A stretch of 64,000 nucleotides of DNA from Anticarsia gemmatalis (Eukaryota > Arthropoda > Insecta > Lepidoptera > Erebidae). Positions 44,501 to 57,344 of the stretch are shown here, one piece after another. Position 1 is the stretch's first letter. Each line of letters starts with the position of its first letter. The position numbers were made by a program, and so were the translations under genes. Location: the NCBI RefSeq assembly GCF_050436995.1, contig NC_134755.1, positions 4,155,001-4,219,000 on the forward strand. Reading direction: 5' to 3'. The notes under the pieces were generated by a model that was given only the letters and a program-made list of their open reading frames with translations, had not been told where the DNA came from and made no database searches.

Positions 44501-47500
44501 TCTTTTAGCCACATAGGCGCAATATTAGTGATGTACCTATGTATTATATGTTTTACAAAAAAACACACGTTTGTACATATATCTTCAAGTTTATATAAGA
44601 AAGTTGAGCTAATACTCGAGGGAACTATAACGCAGTGGCGAGAGAGCCAATCGATTGACAGACGACGTTTTATTTTGCGACCGAGCACAAGATTTACGGT
44701 AAGCTACATTGCTGCTACATTTTAACTAAAGCAGTTCCGTAACTTGAGTGTTGACGTTGGTAGTTAAACCTTTTAAGTAGTAGTTTATTTAAAGCAGTAA
44801 ATAATTTTATCCGCTAGCTTTAAGCTAGTATCATAAATCGGGTAGTTTTTCTATAGTTTCCCCAGTAAAATTCAGATCCGCAAGTACTTTCTAGTGCAGC
44901 AATAGCCATCTAAAATAGGCTTTACTTTAATTCGTTACAACAAAATTTAGATCGATAGTATCGAAGTTTGTCTGCCAAACGTCAAACGTGACATATTAAC
45001 ATTTGTGTGTTATTTAAACAACGCGCAACGCTAGAGAGTGCGGTTTTTTTGTATTTGAATATTCTATAGTTATTGCACTCAAATTATTATGAATAATTTT
45101 ACTAAAATTTTATTCCCGTTGTCTATTTTCTGTTTGTATACAATGTGTTGTTTTACCATTAATAGTTTCCAGCTACGTTGTGTGGTCGGCATCCTTTCAT
45201 TACTTAGTGTAATTATGTCAAGCGGTAACCACAAATGCCAAATGCATCACATAATGTATGATGTTGCTAATTGCGTTTCGTATGAACACATACAGTTAAT
45301 TTCAAAATACATTTTAACGCTTCATTTGCAAGTCTTAGGTTCGATTTCAGTATCGCGAAAAACGTTTTGAATCTTTTGTTAGAAGGTTAAAAAATCTAGA
45401 CTCCAAAACTGTACAACAACTGTATTTTAGTAGCCACAGAAAGTCTTAAATTCTATTGATAACAAAATCTAGTAATATGAAAACAAACAAATATAAAACA
45501 ATAATTTTATGATACCAAGAGCTATAAATTGTTTTAAAAATCAAAGTTCAAATTTCATATAATCTTCTAGCGACGACCTTTCTAAGCTTTCAACGTAGTA
45601 AAAATAGATTTTGCCCGTGACTTCGCTAGATGTTTGTTTTGTGCCAATGATCCTTTTCTCTTTAGAGCCATTTCGTGTTCCTGGAAAAGTAATATGTGAA
45701 ACTCCCTGGCCACTTGTTTGAACAAAAAGACTAGAGAATGCGGACAAACTGACAAATATTTAAAGCTCAATAAAAACTGTTTGACTTTTTCATCTACCGT
45801 TCACTTTGAAACATAATAGAGACAAATTTAATTAAATTCCGAAATTCTATTGCTTATTTCATGTGTTCTCTTCTTTTTCGGCAAACATTGTGAGTATCTG
45901 TATTTATATTTCGTATAGTTAAAATTTAAGCAATATCAACAATTCCTTGGTGGGTAACAGACCAACGCACTCAGTAATATATTCGGGTTTCCAGCGACTA
46001 AGTAGTCTATTACTTACAAGAAACTTATAATTTCTATCGCATAGTGTTTCTAAAGGTCGCCGATCGTTTAGATTTAAATATAACTATGGGCATGTAGGAC
46101 ACTATGACACCTGCGACATTGTCTATAGGACACCACAATGACTAGCATTCGGGTAAATTATCTAAATAAAATATGGTTGTAAAACCCTGTACTGTTGACC
46201 TTTAAAATAATTTATTCAGTGTTCATAATTAAAACAGCTATCTCCAATTACAGTTCCAAAACTTTTACGCACAAAATACTTTTCTCATTTAACTAAGTAA
46301 ATATTATGAAGCCTAACAAGGTTTGAGATACCTTAATATTCGTGTAAAGCCGTTTTAAAGTAGGATTAATGTCAACTGACTTGTTTAACTTTCATTTACT
46401 GAGGTTAAGTCTGGCTTAATTGCAGTATCCGCTACGATATTGGATATTACTTTAGCGTATTAGACGACTAATTATAAGGAGGCTCGAACAATTTAGGGAT
46501 TAACATTGTTTCGGAGTTCCGTGAGTGGGTGTAAAGCCTTCTAAGTTTGAAGTTGTGACTTGTGTGATTAAGATTCGAAAAGTTGGTTTGGGACGAGTAT
46601 GTGACTATGAATTTAGAACGTTTAAGCCCCTTTAGTTTTGAATAAATCTTGATTAGAATACTGTAAGGTCTAAGCCGGGACTAATTTATCTACAATGGCC
46701 ATGTTGTTTCAAATTAATTAAAGGATTACAGCACATTACTTTGTACCAAATTACATTAAAACATTCTTCATCTTCTTGAGATAGTTCCTTTTTTATCCAT
46801 AATATATACGCTAAGTCGCTTTATATTTGTTAAATTCATTTAGCATTTCTTTCCTTATTTGATCAAAAATGTGGCAACTGTACTAACACAACATTTGTGT
46901 ACATGAACGCAAAATATCATCTTTGAATAGACGAGAAAGGTAAACTAGGGCTTCATAACACGCTCAAACGCCATGTAATCTGGCCCGTATCGAACACTTC
47001 CCTAAGACGGTAGCATGCTTATGAATCTCCAAATTTACTTCCATAAGCTTCTTTAGCAAGTAAGCAACACCTATAATAAACAGAGCCGAAGTATCGGGTA
47101 CTAAGACCTCATAAGATGTTGGGAGTACTTAGTAAGTGTAACTAGTATACTAGGTGATTTAAGTGTGAAGATGTGATGAATGGTTGTTCTACAGTTTGTA
47201 TTGTAATAAGTAAATTACCTCTGGGAACTGTTAGGTGATTTTAATGAGAGATGTTTGTCTGGAGATTAATGTAGTCGTAGTAGTAGTTCGAGTTAACAGA
47301 ATATAATTTGGGCTTTTGAATGTATTGATTTGATTTAATATACCTAATGAGGCGGTTAGGATTTCTATTATAGGTTCTAGTAATTGGACGTACATGCTAG
47401 AAGAATCCTTTATAAGAAGGATTTTATGGAGATCTCCATGATTACTTGTTTTCTTAATTATCCGTATTTCACTGGCGAATGTACCTAGAGGAAATAAGTT

Positions 47501-49076
47501 AAGCCACCTTTAGTTAACTTATTAAGTCTGAAGATGTATTTAGTAAATACGTTAACTTTATACTGTTTTTAAAATAGAACAAACCCGACGAGCCCGTCCT
47601 AAATCTCAATAATATCTCTACCATAAATATTATATATGTACCTATAACAATTCTTATTTACAAACATTTCATATTAAACATATTACTATCAAATTATATA
47701 ATGAAATGTATTATCACGATAATACCAATTGTAATTATTGCATTGCAACTACTCCTCTAATTTCCAAAACGTACAACTATACGAGCACTTATATCTTCGT
47801 AACTAGTATTGAAACTTGCTCATAATTCACGTATAACAAGTTAGCAAATCGATTACATGGACAGGTGTGAAACATGGGACCTATCTATCGAGAACTTTGG
47901 ACTAGTAGTTTGGTGACTAACTACGTTGCAAGTTTGATGAAGAGCTTTTGTATAGGTATTGAATAGCATTGATGTTCTCAATGAAATATGTATGTATAAA
48001 CGGTTGAATTGATTTTGTGTCTCTATTTAGTTTTCAGCTTTATAAAGAGATGCAACTGTCTCTACTATAGTTTTACTAATTTCTGTAATTCATACTTCGC
48101 AAGATATTTTCGACGCGATTTTCGAGCATTTTAACCGTTTTTTAACACATCCCACTCACACACAGTAATCACAGTATCAGCGTCGTGTCTACACACAAGA
48201 GGTTTGCTCTTGTTTGCACAAAACTATTGCGCAATGACTGCCCAAACGTTATTTTTCGATATCCTTCTCTTAATACCTTATTCTTAATATCGATTCAACT
48301 ATTTAAGTAGCCTACAAGCTAGCCAGATCATCTCAAAAAAAGGCAAAATGCTCCAAGATTATAGGCTTCAAACTATTTCAAAAGAACTACTTTTATCTAT
48401 CGTACAACAAAACTGAAATCATAAAGTTTCCCTAAGGGCTATATTATGTAATCAGCCAGACCTTAAGAGCCCCTATGTCTCAAGACGTCTGTATCAGGGT
48501 CCCAATCAGGGTTTTAATAAATTTCTCTAAAGCACCATTACTTTGATTAAAGTTGACCTTAGTTGCCAGTTATCTATTGCTTGTACCCATAAACGGTACA
48601 GATTAAACGCTTAATCTTCTCTTATATTTTATAGTTAGGACATTGCATAATGTTTCAAGTAAAGAGTTGAACGAATGGAATTATGAATCTTGTTTTATTC
48701 CTTTTAGTTGAACTTATGTTTGTATTGTGTATAATTTGAGCTGAATGAACAAAGTAGTTTTTCTTCAAAGCTTTATTATTATAACGTTCATTAAAAAGGT
48801 AGATTTTGGTAGAGGTGTGCTTTTTAATAAAGGAGATCGGCAGATTTCGTACAGCTTAAAGTTTGTGTTGTTTCGTAACAGAATTTGTACCACTTATTAA
48901 GGGGACTAAGTCACTTATTTTTATTTGGGAGTATTATTTTTAGAAGTCCGGATTAATAAGAAAGTATTTGTTTATTTAAATAATAATTTTTGGTCTATGG
49001 CTTATATTTGTTGACAACTAAAGAAAAAGAAAATCTCATGAGACGTCACTTTCCGTCTGACGTCTACGCATCCGCT
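44501..49076. other. Long AT-rich stretch without supported gene
   Basis: About 4.6 kb. A 93-codon frame at 45089-45370 begins with a hydrophobic stretch, and minus-strand frames lie at 45541-45770, but composition and context do not support genes. No named repeat was found except a possible scrap (GCCCGTGACTTCGCTAG, 45612) of the 34140-type repeat. Confidence 0.4.
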
Positions 49077-49934
49077 AAGGAGAATGGGCACTCCTGGGCG
49101 GTCGGCGGCCATTAATGAAAGTAGTGTCAAATTAAAGTAATGATAACTAGGAACAACTTTTACTATGAACGTTTTGCTGCAATCCTTTCAGGAAACAATA
49201 TATTGACATGTAAATATAATGGAATTTCATAGAACAAATACAATTATTTCGTGTCTGTAATGCATTTAATGTTGTGTATTAACGTTACATCTTCTTATAA
49301 CGATTGCAATGCCATCAAAATGAACAATAATCGTAACTCTTATCTATCTATCATATGGTTCACCCAGTTTCAAAGTTGTTCAAGCCGCCCGAATGTTATC
49401 TTAGTTGACAACAACCGGGACCGACTTTTTACGTGCCCTCGGAAGCACGGAGAAGCTCAGTTCAAATACCACAATGCGGTCACCCATCTATAGAATGACC
49501 GCGCCAACGGTTGCTTAACCAACAGATTGTTTACCGACCAGTGAGCGCAACTGGCTATGAACGCCTCGTTTTTAAGCTGAGCATTCAAGACAGATAAGTC
49601 GTCTCAGTGAATATATTATAGAAGAGCAAGATGTTTACTTGTTACGATATTTATATATTTACATGTTATGATTGTTCGAATATTAATAATGTCTACATTT
49701 GTATGCAATAATATAAATAGTACTTTTTATTTAATCTCCGAATATAAGCCAAAAATATGTTTTTATACTATTAAAAGTGCTCAAAAACAAAAATGTATTT
49801 TGTTCGTCATATAAGTGCGTCGCGGCAATAAAACTTCTACACGGTAATTATAGGACTAAACTACATTAAAAAAACAAAAAATCAAGTTTGGCCGCGGATC
49901 GCCCAGGCTCCATACTATTTTGCCCATTCTCCTT
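49077..49934. mobile_element. 858-bp element with inverted-repeat ends
   Basis: AAGGAGAATGGGCA (49077-49090), then CTCCTGGGCGGTCGGCGGCC, matches the inverted complement of 49889-49934. There the two blocks are separated by an extra AAATAGTATGGAG-like insert, so one end has a 12-13 bp indel. Both ends are far richer in G+C than the interior. No transposase frame is present. Inside lies a separate dispersed repeat (49380-49590). It is probably a non-autonomous DNA element. Confidence 0.6.
49380..49590 (+). repeat. Dispersed lepidopteran repeat, copy 1
   Basis: CAACAACCGGGACCGACTTT, ACGTGCCCTCGGAAGCACGG, TGCGGTCACCCATCTATAGA, ATGACCGCGCCAACGGTTGC and TTAACCAACAGATTGT are blocks I recognise from a repeat common in Lepidoptera. 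Its right part reappears inverted at 60555-60610. The class (SINE or LINE fragment) is not certain. Confidence 0.65.
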
Positions 49935-51212
49935 TGCTGTTGTTTTGGATTGTGGTTTTGACAGCATCTGAGCAATTTAGCGAACTATCGGGGCTTCTAA
50001 AAATGGACATAACTTTTACCTCCCAACTTTTAAAAATATAAGAATTTTAAAATAAGCTTGTCTATCATATTAGCTACCAATTAAAACAAAAAGTAAACCT
50101 AAACATGACATTTTATAAGCTGTACGAATTCTTCATATAAACCTGCCGTTCGCCTTTCTCAGCCTGTGTGTTTTTTCCAAATTGCTTGTAGACTCAAAAC
50201 ACTTATTCGTTTATTCAAATAAATAAATGTGGTAAAGAACTTTTACGTATTTTACACGTGTTCACATCAATTACTTGAAAACTTCTAAATCTTTGTTTAC
50301 CAAAGTGCAAAAACACCAAATATTCTACATAGGTAAATAAATGTATAAAAAAGTTATCCATCCTATAAATAAGTTTTACAGCCTGCTAGCACGAAGGTAA
50401 ACTAAGACTAGAATAACTTTTAAAAAAGTTATCAAATGTATGTGAAGTCTGCCAAACTGCACTTTACTCGTAGTGCAGTAAAATCCTCTCAATCTGAGAG
50501 AAAACTCTAGTCTGGAATGTATTAAACGGAATTCCGTTTGTCGTAAAGTTTGTTTTATGATAAAACTATCAGACTTTCTTGTTTTTAGTTTATATTGATC
50601 TGAAGTATATTGAGTTCTTTAGCAGTTTATAGTTGATTAACGCCGATAAATTATACATCAACTTCTATAATGACTCTTTTTCTTTATGACACTGCGCTTG
50701 TATAATTATATAATTGTCCTCAAAATAAAGTTATTTTTTTTTACATCTCGACATGGAACATCTGCTTCAATGCCTTTTGAGTCTATACGCTGCTCAGAAG
50801 AAAACAATAACTTTTAGACTAACAATGCAATTTGCATTTTCCAGTTCTGGTCAACGACACTTTAAGCCAGAGTATTGGGCACAAAAAAAGATTACTAATT
50901 ATCAACTATCTATATCCTAAGCTTTATGAATAAAATAATAACCTTAATCATGTTCAATAGATGAATACAGGCCAAATATGATGATCAAAAAAATTTAGTA
51001 GAATACACTTCTCACTTAATTCACAAACATCAGCGTTGTTGTATAAGCATCTTCTACGCAAAGATTTACCATTTACCAACAAATACATATAAACCGTTCC
51101 CAAGGAACCGCAAACTGCCTTGAAGGATTACCTTAATCAAACCGATAAGTTAAATGATTTCATTAGTATCTTCTAATAATAATCTTCTTGGATTACAACT
51201 GCAGTATCTTAC
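49935..51212. other. No gene recognised
   Basis: AT-rich DNA between the inverted-repeat element and a candidate minus-strand exon. Confidence 0.4.
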
Positions 51213-51348
51213 TTCGGCCTCCAGAGTGTATTGGTTAATAATTCAGCAAGTACTTTATCGATGAACGTCCAAGGTTGCATGAAATGAGCAACGGTAAAGG
51301 CACGTTGGGAATAGGCTGACTGTCTGTTGAAAACTGTTTGCTGCTCAC
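51213..51348 (-). CDS. Candidate internal exon (136 nt), unrecognised gene
   Basis: On the minus strand a branch-point-like CTAAT lies about 19 nt before an AG (51349-51350), and the donor GAA|GTAAGA follows at 51212. The frame EQQTVFNRQSAYSQRAFTVA, then HFMQPWTFIDKVLAELLTNT, stays open across the segment, and base composition is clearly richer in G+C than the flanks. The 3' splice site has a poor pyrimidine tract and is followed by GTGAG. Its end phase does not match the candidate exon at 42292, so the two are not adjacent exons in these frames. No family is recognised. Confidence 0.35.
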
Positions 51349-51527
51349 CTGATTTATACAGACGTATTAGTTCAACAAAGTACAATATGAAAATTATTTT
51401 TGTATGACAAAAATGGCAACTGCGTGTCAATTTTTTTTTCGAAAAGCATGTTTGCTTCTTGATTTTGTTAACTGAGCTACTATTTAACATATTTTATGAA
51501 GTTGCTTTCGACCATTTCTAAATAGAA

Positions 51528-51590
51528 TAAGGAATGGAAAACTAGATAGGGTAACGACCATGTCTAGTTTTCCAATTCATCCATTCCTTA
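51528..51590. repeat. Imperfect inverted repeat
   Basis: TAAGGAATGGAAAACTAGA (51528-51546) is matched by its inverted complement at 51563-51590, except that the right arm carries 9 extra bases between the two halves. It could be a foldback relic altered by a small insertion or deletion. Confidence 0.6.
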
Positions 51591-52127
51591 GTGAAAAAAA
51601 AAAGGTTGAGTTCATAATAATTGTTAAATCTAAGGCAACATTCAAGCATCGACAGTTAATAAATTGCACTTCAGAAGGTGTCACTTTGAAACTACTAGAA
51701 ACAGATAACCACAAACAGTTAGCTCAGTGAAGACATCGCGGTCTAATTAAAAACGAAATGAACGGTTACACCGCACACCTTGACCGGCACTAATTGTGCC
51801 TGATAATTAAGCACTTAGTCTACTTACGCTAACTACAAAAGCAGCAAAACTCTAATTGAAGTTTCCCGTATTTCAAGTACGGAAGTATCCGTTTGAGCAA
51901 ATTCCAGTAATACAGAAAAGCAAAAGTTTTTTGGCGTAACTCGTTTAATTTATAACCCGCAATCGTGGATTGGACTGAACATTTTTCACACTTTATGGCT
52001 TGGCTTCGGGTTAAGGTTCCGAATTTTGAATGGCGACGATCTTTTTATTAGTGTGTATTATAGATTAAGTTGATATTGGAGGAGATAAATGAAATTGATC
52101 TGGTGCATTTCGATCTCCAAAATCTGT
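51591..52127. other. No gene recognised
   Basis: A short poly-A run (51594-51603) and otherwise unassigned DNA. Confidence 0.4.
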
Positions 52128-52300
52128 AGTGAAGTACAACTGTACATCCCGAGGTCTTGTTTTCGATTCCTGATTCGGGCAGAGTAATATAATATGGAGC
52201 TAGTCCAATTGCTGAGCATTAATTTGATAATTGACTCACTATCGGCATCATGCGATAGCCAAGACGGCTGGCAAAAGTAGGGATCTTTTGATACACTTCT
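52128..52300 (+). repeat. tRNA-derived SINE, decayed
   Basis: ATCCCGAGGTCTTGTTTTCG followed by ATTCCTGATTCGGGCAGAGT corresponds to the B box and junction of the SINE seen at 35283 (GGTCCCGGGTTC...GGTCGG.CAAA). Downstream, TGGCAAAAGTAGGGATC fits the GGCAA.AGGCTCAC body. The A box is lost. Confidence 0.6.
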
Positions 52301-55259
52301 ATCTCAGGATCTGAAGACGAATGGCTTGCATTTTTTATTTGAATTGAGTGACATATTTTATCAATTTGATCATGTCTCAAACATCAAAAGACAGGCGCTA
52401 ATGTGAAGACGTATGTCTTTTGTTGCAAAGCTTTGCGTTTACTTCGCAGTATTTTATGTAGCGAGGGGGACAAAAGGTGCGATATTGTTTTACTCGTCAC
52501 GTACACAAACGCATCCACATTCTCAGCCTAAATAAAATCCCGCACGTATAAAAATATGGAGCACAGTATAATGCCTTCGGTTGAATAAATAAATAACTAA
52601 ACAAAGAAAATAATGATTTCTTATAATCAAGTTTCATGATTAACAATGTTAGTTATTTATAATATAATTATTATAAGATTAATATAATTATTATTCCGTA
52701 TCAAAAATATATTTAAATGTTTTTACTAAATTGCTGAATGTATTTTTTAAAATCGTTTTTTTTCAGTTATGTGAAGATCAACATTGACACAAGAATATAT
52801 TTTTTATTTGAACGCTAGAGCAAAAAAAGTTCCACTGATATTGAATTTAAAACTTAGCTATCACTCTTTCCGCCTCGCCAAAATGAAACAATTTGAGGAA
52901 CGAAACCCGAGATATATGAATGACGTATTTTTATTGTTGCCCGTATTTCAGTTGCTGATTACATAAATTCGTTGTGGGATCGAGAGATTTACACAAACAG
53001 ACGGCCACAATCTTTGTACCAGCCGGAACATCTTTATGGCTTAATCTTTCATTTTTTATGTGTAAGGAATGCTTAATAGCCCTAAATTGTTGCAGATAAA
53101 TATGCTTTTGGAAATTTCAATTTGGTTTGTTTGTTTTTGTGGTTCTTGATTCCAATTACATTGGGGAATCGTATTTGATTAATATGATGGTGCGTTTTGA
53201 ATTGATCTCGTTAAAATATAGGCATTATTATTTTGTTGTTTGTAATAACTACTTACAAAATATAATGAAAAAAAGCAGTTTAGAGCACTATTTCTTTGTA
53301 TAAAAACTGACATACATAAAAGTTACTATCACTTTAATCGGAGTAAATTGATACACTTACGTACCTCCCTATATTCTACGGGACGAAACAACATAGATAC
53401 TTACTCATCGTAATATAGCACAAAGTGAATTTTGTTATTTAATTGTTATAAATGTACTATTGTCTATTATTTCAACAAAAACTGCTGTTAAAATAAAAAG
53501 ATAAAACCAAGTCAAGTAGGTATTTCAAGAATAGAGCGTTTCTTCCAGCCGCTTACAAGCCTTATGTGTAAAGCCCAGACATTTCGCACACGCTAAGTCA
53601 GACATTGACAAATGAGTTCTTAATTGATACTCCAAAGTGTTTGTTCGAGTTGCTCTATGTAGTAAATACCGTCGAAGAAAAGAATTATATATATTTTTAC
53701 TTAAATTGTTTATATCGATAAGTTATAAATACGGATTTTTTTTAGTGTAAGTGAGTTTAATGCATGGGCTGTTATAAACGCTGTCCAAAATCAAGGTACG
53801 TGGACCATATCAAGAAACTAGGTGTGATTGGCGCAGAATAGTAGAGCATGGTTATATTATACAAAGTTTCTAAGCTTGCCGGTGTTTCAAAAGTGTTAGT
53901 AAAAGTTACGATAACACCAGAATACCATCAAAATTAAATATTGAAGGCGAAGCAACATGCATTTTTATTTTTTGTCTTATGTTTGTTTTTATTGTTAAGA
54001 TACTGGAATACGTGTTTCTCTAACAAATAAAACTGCAAACCCAAAGAGTACCAAACAAACATGTGCAACGAACATAGGTACCGTTTCCCCGACAATTTGT
54101 TTAGCGCGACGTACAGCTATTTACATATTGAAACTGCACTAACGTTGTCACTTGCACGCCTTAAAATTCCACCCGTCGGTTCCACAGCTTAATCCTAGTT
54201 TTGTTTCAGTTTAAATTCCACGTAAATTCCTTTCAATTGTTTGGAACTGAAGTAAAACGAGATAGCGAAGGATTTTATCACTAAAGAATTTTGCGCAATG
54301 TTCTACCCGTTTTCGTATATTTTTTCTATACTTTTTTATCTTTTCGCACCTTAACCTGAAAGCTTAAAAGTGGCGCGGGTGTATTATAAATTTGCATGTT
54401 TTTTGGAATTTAATATGATGGCCCCATGAATTACGGAGTGAACCTCCACTTCTTTCTTCCTGGTTGTACGTCCCATATTGGTCCGATTAGTTATAAATAA
54501 CGTCGTCTCCCACATCATCAAATACCTTCAGATCTACCCGCAACACTTTTACTCGACAAAATATCAGGCACTTGTAATCTGAATAAACTATGTCACTAGC
54601 ACTTTTACACAACTTGGGAATTAAACTCGAGAGTTCGGGACCATATCGTATGCATAACTGGCTCTAGCCAAAGAGGTATTCATCAGTATTATATTTCGAA
54701 TTTCGTGTTTGGTTTAATGAAAAGTTCAGAGGATGGGATTTACCTACATTTCTCGTAGTGTATTTTCAGTTTTGTGAAGCTATTTGATATGACCGCGTAC
54801 ATTTCAAAACTCCTGGCTTACATTATCCTAACAAAATTAATTACCTTTTGCTTTACGTGGTATTTGATTTCGGAAATTGTGGGAATATTTATTTTGATGT
54901 TGTAATTCCGCAAATATAAAAAGTGATTACACCCTAACTTTTATTTCAAAGGTCATTAATCTAGAGCTTTACAAACAATTGTAAAGCATCTGAGGTTTCT
55001 ATTACAACAAAGTTAAAAAACCTTCGTTAAGGAAAATGAAGACCGTCCGAAACGCCCCCGTCTACGAAACAAAGAAATCCAATTTGTTGCCGTCAAAACA
55101 AAACAGCCACTTGATCACTTAAAACGGTCTTTCACTTTCAAACATCAAAGCAAGTCGATAAAGGAAATGTATTATAAGCCGCGGAAACGCATGCACGGGT
55201 GACTTGAGAGGAAAATCGTTCAACTCCACATTACTAATACGTATTCCATTTGTTCACAG
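52301..55259. other. No supported gene
   Basis: About 3 kb. A strong-looking acceptor (CGTTTTTTTTCAG, ending 52766) has no good donor downstream. At 53738-53752 a poly-T tract runs into TTAG and then TGTAAGTG, one base off a ratchet site. Both are recorded as rejected. Confidence 0.4.
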
Positions 55260-55294
55260 GACTGCGTGTGGCATACATCGACCTGATTGTTCGT
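55260..55294 (+). CDS. Candidate 35-nt exon
   Basis: All splice signals are present. There is a branch point TTACTAATAC (55231-55240), 22 nt before the acceptor CCATTTGTTCACAG (ending 55259). Then 35 bp of G+C-rich sequence lead to the consensus donor GTAAGTAC (55295). In one frame the segment reads LRVAYIDLIVR after a split codon and ends in phase 0. Joined to the 22895 candidate (which leaves one base) the split codon would be AGA and the frame stays open. No family is recognised. It is the best-formed short exon candidate on the plus strand. Confidence 0.45.
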
Positions 55295-57284
55295 GTAAGT
55301 ACCTCTATATGTTTATATTACGCCGTAGGGTAGAAAAGCGCTTGGTTATGCGAAAGAATAGGATGTGGCGTAAATGTAGACACTTTTCCCTATCGGAAAT
55401 CACGTTTTGTATTGATACAATTTACGCATCACGACTTACCTTATCCATTTTTGTTGTAACGATTGGACAAGCTTTGTTTTTGGTTACTCATACAATGTTT
55501 GTGTTCACGAGCATCACTTGTACTTATATTTCTGGTTAGGTTAGGCTTCTTATTAGGGACTCCTGTCGTCCAATTTGTGCATAGATAATTTGCGTAAAAT
55601 GAAAACAGAGAATTATAATAAAGTTATAAGTCTTCTCATTTCAGGTCTATATTCGGGGTAAATAAGTTCAAAATTGGCTAGCTGTATAGTCATACAAGTT
55701 TAACAGACCGACAGACTAAGAGAACGTTGACAAATGACGAAAAAAAAAGAAATGCAAGATTATCCCTTGCATACCTAGCACTGCAGCAAAAGTAAAGGTG
55801 TATTTAAATGCACGCACAATCCGCTAGTTAAGTATGTTAAGTTCTGCAAATAACGTATAGGCCAGTTGTTTGCTACTCGTGACGTGTACCCCGGTTTTTG
55901 GTCGTAACGACTGGAATTCTTGATGAACTCTCGGGCTAAATTAAACATGATTGATTACGAGGTTCGACGAGAGAATACGTTACGTCTGTTTACCCACCAA
56001 GTAATGCTTACGTGAATTTTGATCAATGATTTTGATTTGGGAGATCTTTATTTTGTATTGCATGAAAATGATAAAGGATTTGGTAAAACAATTAGATTTT
56101 AACTTAATTTAGTATTTTCATGCCGCTGTACCGAGTGTAAGGGTAAAGGCAGTTCAGACAATTTCGTCTCATATATATTTAATTTTTTTTTTCTTAAAGA
56201 TATATTCCATTAAAATAGCCTTGTTTATCAGCAAAAAGCGTTTAATGAAAAAGTATCGAGATGAAGAGTATTGTATCCTGCACGTGCAGGTCTTTGTCCA
56301 ATTTTCATCGCAAATAAAGAATAGTTGCAGTTAAAAGAACTATCGCTGCGTCTTTTGCAAGACTACAAGTCTTTTCTACGCTCATGACCTAAAAGTCAGA
56401 CAGAACATAAACCTTCTGTTATATAAAGACATTATCGACAAGGCTAAATAAACAAGAGTACAAAGCCCTATATATCCTCGCGAACTAAACGTTACAGTAG
56501 GTTTTTGATACCATTACACTAAACTATTTGGCAAGCTTACGAGCTTCTAAGAGGCACTTGCCTTAATGAATATTCAGTTCCCCAGATTAGCGAAACCACA
56601 AGCGATGGATATTATGCTCACATATTGGATCTAAAGTCAATTTTCCAACTTATGGATTGCCAATTAAGCTCCAAGCGAACATTTGGCCAACATTGGTGCC
56701 ACTGATTGAAGTTTTTGAACCAATTTTAGCCGGTGCATACTGCAACCTATATTTTTAAATTCATAAATGAAATTTCACAAACAAGATAGGTTTATTGCAA
56801 AGTTATGTTTTGATTATTTTTCAAACGTACATAAGCATTATATTTTTACCACGCATTGATTTAGTGTATTAGTAAATATATGTTATAAATCTGAAACAAA
56901 TTCAGAGATTATATTTTTAACGTGTTAACAAAAATAAAAATAATGATCCAACACTTTCGCAGATCAAACAAAATATTCCTCAGCAACTACAGATCGTGTC
57001 GTGATTCAACAAACTTTTCTTTTATTCAGCACTTAAGGCAAAGCGGACCTTTTAGGACAGTACAAGGAATATAAAAGTCAAATCATTACTCGCAATGTCC
57101 AACACTTTTATGTATCGCTTCACTGAATATTCGGGATACAAAAAGCTCTTAGCAAATATGTGCATACGTTGAAGGAAATGGGTGTGAAAATATACTGCTT
57201 TTGTGGTCTATATAACTGCTGATCATAAGGTCTTGATCGGGCAAAGGCCTTTCTAAATGATAGTAAAATATTTCTTAATAGTAG
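55295..57284. other. No gene recognised
   Basis: A 111-codon frame at 55204-55539 overlaps the candidate exon in another frame and is not called. A poly-T run lies near 56179. Nothing else was identified. Confidence 0.4.
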
Positions 57285-57340
57285 ATCTGAGTTGGTAACG
57301 TGCCCCGTAAATGGCAATAGGCTCACTCCCTTATTAGCAG
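57285..57340 (+). repeat. SINE body fragment next to a family A insertion
   Basis: CTGAGTTGGTAACGTGCCCC followed by GTAAATGGCAATAGGCTCAC is the body of the tRNA-derived SINE family seen at 35283. It stops just before the family A copy at 57345. Confidence 0.65.
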
Positions 57341-57344
57341 TGAC

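Noticed and set aside
45089..45370. 93-codon frame starting with a hydrophobic, signal-peptide-like stretch
   Set aside because: Composition is what AT-rich DNA gives by chance (Ile, Leu, Phe, Tyr, Asn). No promoter, splice or family evidence.
52754..52966. Acceptor CGTTTTTTTTCAG and a following 60-codon frame
   Set aside because: No credible donor follows, and the frame has AT-driven composition.
53738..53756. Poly-T tract then TTAG and TGTAAGTG
   Set aside because: One base separates acceptor and donor (AG|T|GTAAGT), so the fused AG|GT needed for recursive splicing is absent.
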